From Pontibacter litorisediminis (lineage in GTDB: Bacteria; Bacteroidota; Bacteroidia; Cytophagales; Hymenobacteraceae): DNA of 64,000 nt. The position numbers and the translations under genes were made by a program. Of the stretch, positions 60,552 through 64,000 are shown piece by piece (positions within the stretch are counted from its first letter, which is position 1; every line of letters starts with the position of its first letter). The notes beneath the pieces were generated by a model that was given only the letters and a program-made list of their open reading frames with translations, was not told where the DNA came from and did no database searches. The stretch lies in the NCBI RefSeq assembly GCF_029360645.1, contig NZ_JARDUA010000002.1, positions 682,001 through 746,000 of the forward strand, given 5' to 3'.

Positions 60552-61721
60552 TTGAAAAAAGCATTACTACTTCGTCGGGCTTTGCCTTTCCTGCCCCTCC
60601 TTCTCTTGATCAGCGTGGTTTGCGTGGCGCAGTACCCGGAAGATAAACCGGAGGAAAAGCCATACCTGAAGCTAGGCGGCGCCGTGCGGTTTAACTACAA
60701 CCTTTCTACCTGGAAGGAGGACCAACTGGAGCGCGGCGGCGACTTTGGCTTTGATATGTTCCGCCTGAACGCTGAGGCCGAGTACAGAGGCATCAAGCTC
60801 AACGCGGAGTTCCGCCACTACTCCCAGGCCTTTGGCGGCTCCTTCTTAAAGCAGGCCTGGTTCCAGTACGATTTCTCAGACCAGTCGCAGCTACAGGTAG
60901 GCCTGAACCAGGTACCCTTCGGCATACAGCAGTACAACTCCAACAACTGGTTCTTTAACATGACCTACTATGTCGGCTTTGAGGATGACCATGACATGGG
61001 TGTGAAGTACATCCGCGACACAGGCCGGTGGCAATGGCAGGCAGCGTACTACAAGAGTGCCGAGGAGTTTGTGTTTGCGTTGACGGACCCCAGCCCTAAC
61101 CGCTACTCCTACGACGTGACGGGGCGGAACAAGGAAAACAACCAGCTGGACTTTAAAGTGGTGCGGCGGCTGGGCGACAGCCTGGCGCACGAACTGGGGG
61201 TGTCGCTACAGGGCGGGCTGCTCTACAACCTCGACACCGAGCGGAACGGCACCCGCTATGCCGGGGCGGTTCACTACGAATACAAGACCGGCCACAGCCC
61301 CTGGAACGTAAAGCTACAGGCCATGCTCTACCACTTTAACCCAAAGTATGCTGCCGGAAACGAGCTCGACTTTGTGGAGATGGGCGCCTACGGAGCCAAC
61401 TACAATGTGGCCAACAAAGGCGAGATCTACACGGCTGGCGTCTCCTACCACATCCCCGTCGACACGAAGCTGCTGCAGGGGGTGGATATCTATAACAACT
61501 ACGCCTACTATAACAAGCGCGTGAGCGGATATGAAAATGCGCACATGAACGTGCTGGGAGCCTTATGGACCGCAGGGCCCATGTACATCTATACAGACGC
61601 GGCATTTGGCTACAACCACCCGTGGTTGGGGCCGGAATGGACAAACGCGCTGGCCGCCGGCACACCCGGAGAAACGGATTGGCACATGCGCTTTAACATC
61701 AACCTAGGATACTATTTCTGA
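60552..61721 (+). CDS. Outer-membrane porin-like beta-barrel protein
   Basis: 389 residues from TTG 60552 (reads MKKALLLRRALPFLPLL, a good signal peptide); TTG 60543 and GTG 60546 would add three residues. After cleavage near VCVAQ the sequence is a run of amphipathic strands with alternating aromatics (AVRFNYNLSTW, FRLNAEAEYRGIKLNAEFRHY, WFQYDFSDQSQLQVGLNQVPFG) and ends INLGYYF, the C-terminal Phe of outer-membrane proteins. Similar to Pfam phosphate-selective porin O/P types. It lies 18 bp before the BCCT gene, so the two are one operon, suggesting it admits the osmolyte that the transporter imports. Confidence 0.8.
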   Translation: MKKALLLRRALPFLPLLLLISVVCVAQYPEDKPEEKPYLKLGGAVRFNYNLSTWKEDQLERGGDFGFDMFRLNAEAEYRGIKLNAEFRHYSQAFGGSFLKQAWFQYDFSDQSQLQVGLNQVPFGIQQYNSNNWFFNMTYYVGFEDDHDMGVKYIRDTGRWQWQAAYYKSAEEFVFALTDPSPNRYSYDVTGRNKENNQLDFKVVRRLGDSLAHELGVSLQGGLLYNLDTERNGTRYAGAVHYEYKTGHSPWNVKLQAMLYHFNPKYAAGNELDFVEMGAYGANYNVANKGEIYTAGVSYHIPVDTKLLQGVDIYNNYAYYNKRVSGYENAHMNVLGALWTAGPMYIYTDAAFGYNHPWLGPEWTNALAAGTPGETDWHMRFNINLGYYF

Positions 61722-61739
61722 TACTTTAATGCTATATGA

Positions 61740-63404
61740 ATGAGTAAAGTTAAAAGCGATATAAAAAAATCTGCAGGGCTGGATGTCAACGGCCCCGTGT
61801 TTTGGTCATCTATTGTGTTTCTGGTGATCAGCATTGCCCTGGTGCTTATTTTCAGGGAGAGCGCGGAAACTTTCTTCAGCAACGCGCAGGCAGCCGTAAC
61901 CTCCAACATGGGCTGGCTGTTTATACTTTGCGTGAACCTGTTTGTGGTTTTCTGCTTCTATGTAGCCTTCAGCCGGTTCGGAAAGATACGGCTGGGGGGC
62001 AAGGACGCGAAGCCGGAGTTCAGCACCTCGTCCTGGTTTGCCATGCTGTTTAGCGCCGGCATGGGGATAGGCTTGCTGTTCTGGAGTATCGCCGAGCCCA
62101 TCAACCACTTCCAGACGCCCCCGCTCGGCGAGCCCGGCACACCCGCTGCCGCCCGCCAGGCCATGAACTACACGTTTCTGCACTGGGGCCTGCATGCCTG
62201 GGCTATCTATGCACTGGTGGCGCTGGCGCTGGCTTTCTTTACATACAACCGGCAGCTGCCGCTCACCGTACGCTCCGCGTTCTACCCTTTTCTGGGCGAG
62301 CGCATCCATGGCGTGGTGGGGCATGTGATCGATATCCTGGCTGTGATCGCAACGCTGTTCGGTCTGGCTACCTCGCTTGGCTTGGGTGTGCAGCAGGTAG
62401 CGGCCGGGCTCAACCACGTATTCCCTGCCATAGTAAATGACATCACCACGCAGATTATCCTCATTGTCGTTATCACGGGCATTGCCACCATTTCTGTGGT
62501 TACCGGGGTGGACAAGGGCGTGCGCATCCTGAGTGAGTGGAACATCCGGATCGCGCTGTTTATACTGGTGGCGGTGCTGGTGCTGGGGCCGACCGTGTTC
62601 ATACTTGGCTCTTACGTGCAGAACACCGGCTCCTACATTGGCAACTTCATGCAGCTCTCGTTCTGGAACGAGGCCTACTCCACCCGAAACTGGCAAGGCG
62701 GCTGGACGGTTTTCTACTGGGCCTGGTGGATCTCCTGGGCGCCATTCGTAGGTATCTTCATCGCAAGGGTATCCAAAGGGAGAACCATCAAGGAGTTTGT
62801 ACTTGGCGTGCTTATCGCCCCTTCGCTCCTCTCTTTCCTCTGGATGACCGCCTTCGGCAGCACCGCCCTGCGCGAAACCCTGGCGGGCGACACCACCATT
62901 GCAAACGCCGTGGCTGCGGACATGTCGACGGCCCTGTTCGTCTTCTTTGAGCAGCTGCCCTTTTCCACGGTGCTCTCCGTGATCGGTGTCCTGCTGGTGG
63001 CGGGCTTCTTTGTCACCTCCTCCGACTCCGGCTCGCTGGTGGTCGTGAGCCTGACCTCCGGCGGCAACCCGAACCCATCGGTGGGCATACGCGTGTTTTG
63101 GGCGCTGGCAGGCGGCGCGGTGGCTGCCGTGCTGCTGCTCGGCGGGGGCTTGCAGGCCCTGCAGACAGCCGTTATCATCACCGGGCTTCCTTTTGCCATT
63201 ATACTTTTGCTGATGTGCTACAGCCTGTACCGGGGCCTGGACGAGGAAGCCGCAGAGGAAACCAAGCTGGGCAGGGCGCAGCAACGCAAGGCCTACCAGC
63301 AACTGGTGGCCGAAATGCTGGCCAAGCGCGCCCAAAAACAAGATGCCAGAGTAGCCGAAAGCAGAAGAGATAACCCTACACCACCAAACCCTGATGTATT
63401 ATGA
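61740..63404 (+). CDS. BCCT family betaine/choline/carnitine transporter
   Basis: 554 residues with about 12 membrane helices. Typical stretches: SSWFAMLFSAGMGIGLLFWSIAEPINHFQTPP (first signature with the GMGIGL turn), YTFLHWGLHAWAIYALVALALAFF, WQGGWTVFYWAWWISWAPFVGIFIARVSKGRTIKEFVLGVLIAPS (substrate-box Trp residues), and TSSDSGSLVVV. It imports betaine or a related quaternary amine with Na+ or H+ for osmoprotection. The N-terminus is cytoplasmic and lysine-rich; the C-terminal tail is long and Gln/Lys/Arg-rich, which in relatives senses osmotic stress. Stop and next start overlap by four bases (ATGA). Confidence 0.95.
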   Translation: MSKVKSDIKKSAGLDVNGPVFWSSIVFLVISIALVLIFRESAETFFSNAQAAVTSNMGWLFILCVNLFVVFCFYVAFSRFGKIRLGGKDAKPEFSTSSWFAMLFSAGMGIGLLFWSIAEPINHFQTPPLGEPGTPAAARQAMNYTFLHWGLHAWAIYALVALALAFFTYNRQLPLTVRSAFYPFLGERIHGVVGHVIDILAVIATLFGLATSLGLGVQQVAAGLNHVFPAIVNDITTQIILIVVITGIATISVVTGVDKGVRILSEWNIRIALFILVAVLVLGPTVFILGSYVQNTGSYIGNFMQLSFWNEAYSTRNWQGGWTVFYWAWWISWAPFVGIFIARVSKGRTIKEFVLGVLIAPSLLSFLWMTAFGSTALRETLAGDTTIANAVAADMSTALFVFFEQLPFSTVLSVIGVLLVAGFFVTSSDSGSLVVVSLTSGGNPNPSVGIRVFWALAGGAVAAVLLLGGGLQALQTAVIITGLPFAIILLLMCYSLYRGLDEEAAEETKLGRAQQRKAYQQLVAEMLAKRAQKQDARVAESRRDNPTPPNPDVL

Positions 63405-64000
63405 TTAAGATTGACGCGATGATGGTCTGCCTGGACCTGAGCGATATAGACGAGAAACTAGTTGCCTTTTCCCGCTCCATTTGCCAGCACATGGATGTGC
63501 GCAAAGTATACTTCGTGCACAACATCAAGCTCTATGAGCTGGGAGACGATTTCCGGGAGATGATCGGGGACGTGGACCTGAGCAAGGAGGTGGAAGACAA
63601 CATCGCCGACATTGTGGCCGAGCAGTTCGGCAACGCCGCGGAGCACGAGATCCTGGTAAGCGAGGAGCCCAATACCGAGGTTATACTTGCCGACATCGTA
63701 AAGCGCTTCGGCATTAAACTCACGTTGCTGGGCAAGAAGATGAGCGACAAAAGCACCGGTTCCCTGGGCACAAAACTGCTGCGCATACTCCCGTGCAGTG
63801 TGCTCGTGTTCCCCGAGACGGCCAGCTTTGAGATCCGAAAGGTACTGGTACCGATAGACTTCTCGGATACCTCTGTGCATGCGCTCCGGCTCAGCAAAAA
63901 CCTGTCGGACCAGCTGGGGCTGCAACTGGAGATCATGCACGTGTACCGCCTGCCCACGCAGTTTTTCCCGCTGCTCTCGGAAGAAAAAGCGGTGCGCAAG
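63401..64000 (+). CDS. Universal stress protein, two UspA domains (partial)
   Basis: The frame begins with ATG 63401 in the ATGA overlap with the BCCT stop codon, and runs to the window end (about 200 residues; usual double-Usp proteins have about 270-290). First UspA domain about 1-145 (MMVCLDLSDIDEKLVAFSRSICQHM, LLGKKMSDKSTGSLGTKLLRILPCSVLVFPE, the G-x9-G-S/T nucleotide region), second begins IRKVLVPIDFSDTSVHALRLSK at about 148. Cytoplasmic, linked to stress and ATP binding. Tight coupling to the BCCT gene suggests shared response to osmotic stress. Confidence 0.92.
   Translation, partial: MIKIDAMMVCLDLSDIDEKLVAFSRSICQHMDVRKVYFVHNIKLYELGDDFREMIGDVDLSKEVEDNIADIVAEQFGNAAEHEILVSEEPNTEVILADIVKRFGIKLTLLGKKMSDKSTGSLGTKLLRILPCSVLVFPETASFEIRKVLVPIDFSDTSVHALRLSKNLSDQLGLQLEIMHVYRLPTQFFPLLSEEKAVRK

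Noticed and set aside
61806..63341. 511-codon minus-strand frame over the BCCT gene and 439-codon plus-strand frame at 53321-54640 over the hybrid kinase
   Set aside because: Typical antisense shadows of GC-rich genes; no domain, no start context, and the sense-strand genes are certain.

Overview
The window is a bacterial chromosome segment of moderately high GC content, apart from one AT-rich stretch. It fits a member of the Bacteroidota, most likely a Hymenobacteraceae relative of Pontibacter. This is inferred from family content (M14, M28 and M3 secreted peptidases, pirin, SAM-hydrolase next to PhoH, a GIN-domain protein, PagL-like deacylase), from TAnnTTTG promoter elements typical of the phylum's main sigma factor, and from weak Shine-Dalgarno sequences. 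No rRNA, CRISPR array, prophage or transposase gene was seen.

Layout. 1-9.8 kb: a partial lipid A acyltransferase, WbqC-like protein, ClpC, an AI-2E-type transporter, an M28 peptidase, a SIMPL protein, a QorB-like oxidoreductase and an exported EEP phosphatase. 9.8-24.6 kb: PriA, a small membrane protein, an SLC13 transporter, DinB-like protein, an M14 peptidase, a DUF2459 protein, a nitroreductase-pirin pair, ThiL, a small conserved protein and RlmD, with two candidate non-coding RNAs. 24.8-31.5 kb: SDR, ComEC, GNAT, PhoH, SAM hydrolase, ABM monooxygenase, HscB and tRNA-Leu(CAA). 31.6-38 kb: an accessory region, with an AT-rich KAP NTPase gene broken by one in-frame TAA directly after the tRNA, a long PLP enzyme, a YkgJ protein, a probable bacterial relative of the fungal Pyr4/PaxB transmembrane terpene cyclases, and two families of palindromic repeats. 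37.9-49 kb: PagL-like deacylase, LysR, an ABC-GntR-GIN operon with an operator, TetR-YceI with twin operators, a PAS protein, and several envelope proteins. 49.6-56.3 kb: a four-gene overlapping signalling operon (giant hybrid kinase, CheR, CheB, response-regulator kinase). 56.5-64 kb: small unknown proteins, an M3 peptidase, and a porin-BCCT transporter-universal stress protein operon that runs off the end.

The most unusual features are the very high density of the heptamer AAGTATA/TATACTT across genes and spacers on both strands (more than 70 copies by eye), the terpene-cyclase-like membrane protein, the nonsense-broken KAP gene beside the tRNA, a promoter-to-terminator non-coding RNA near 19 kb, and a long (about 450 bp) intergenic repeat present near 15.8 kb and 49.1 kb. 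Start codons were moved from the longest open frame where a better internal start was visible. All family calls come from reading the translated sequence by eye, without database searches.
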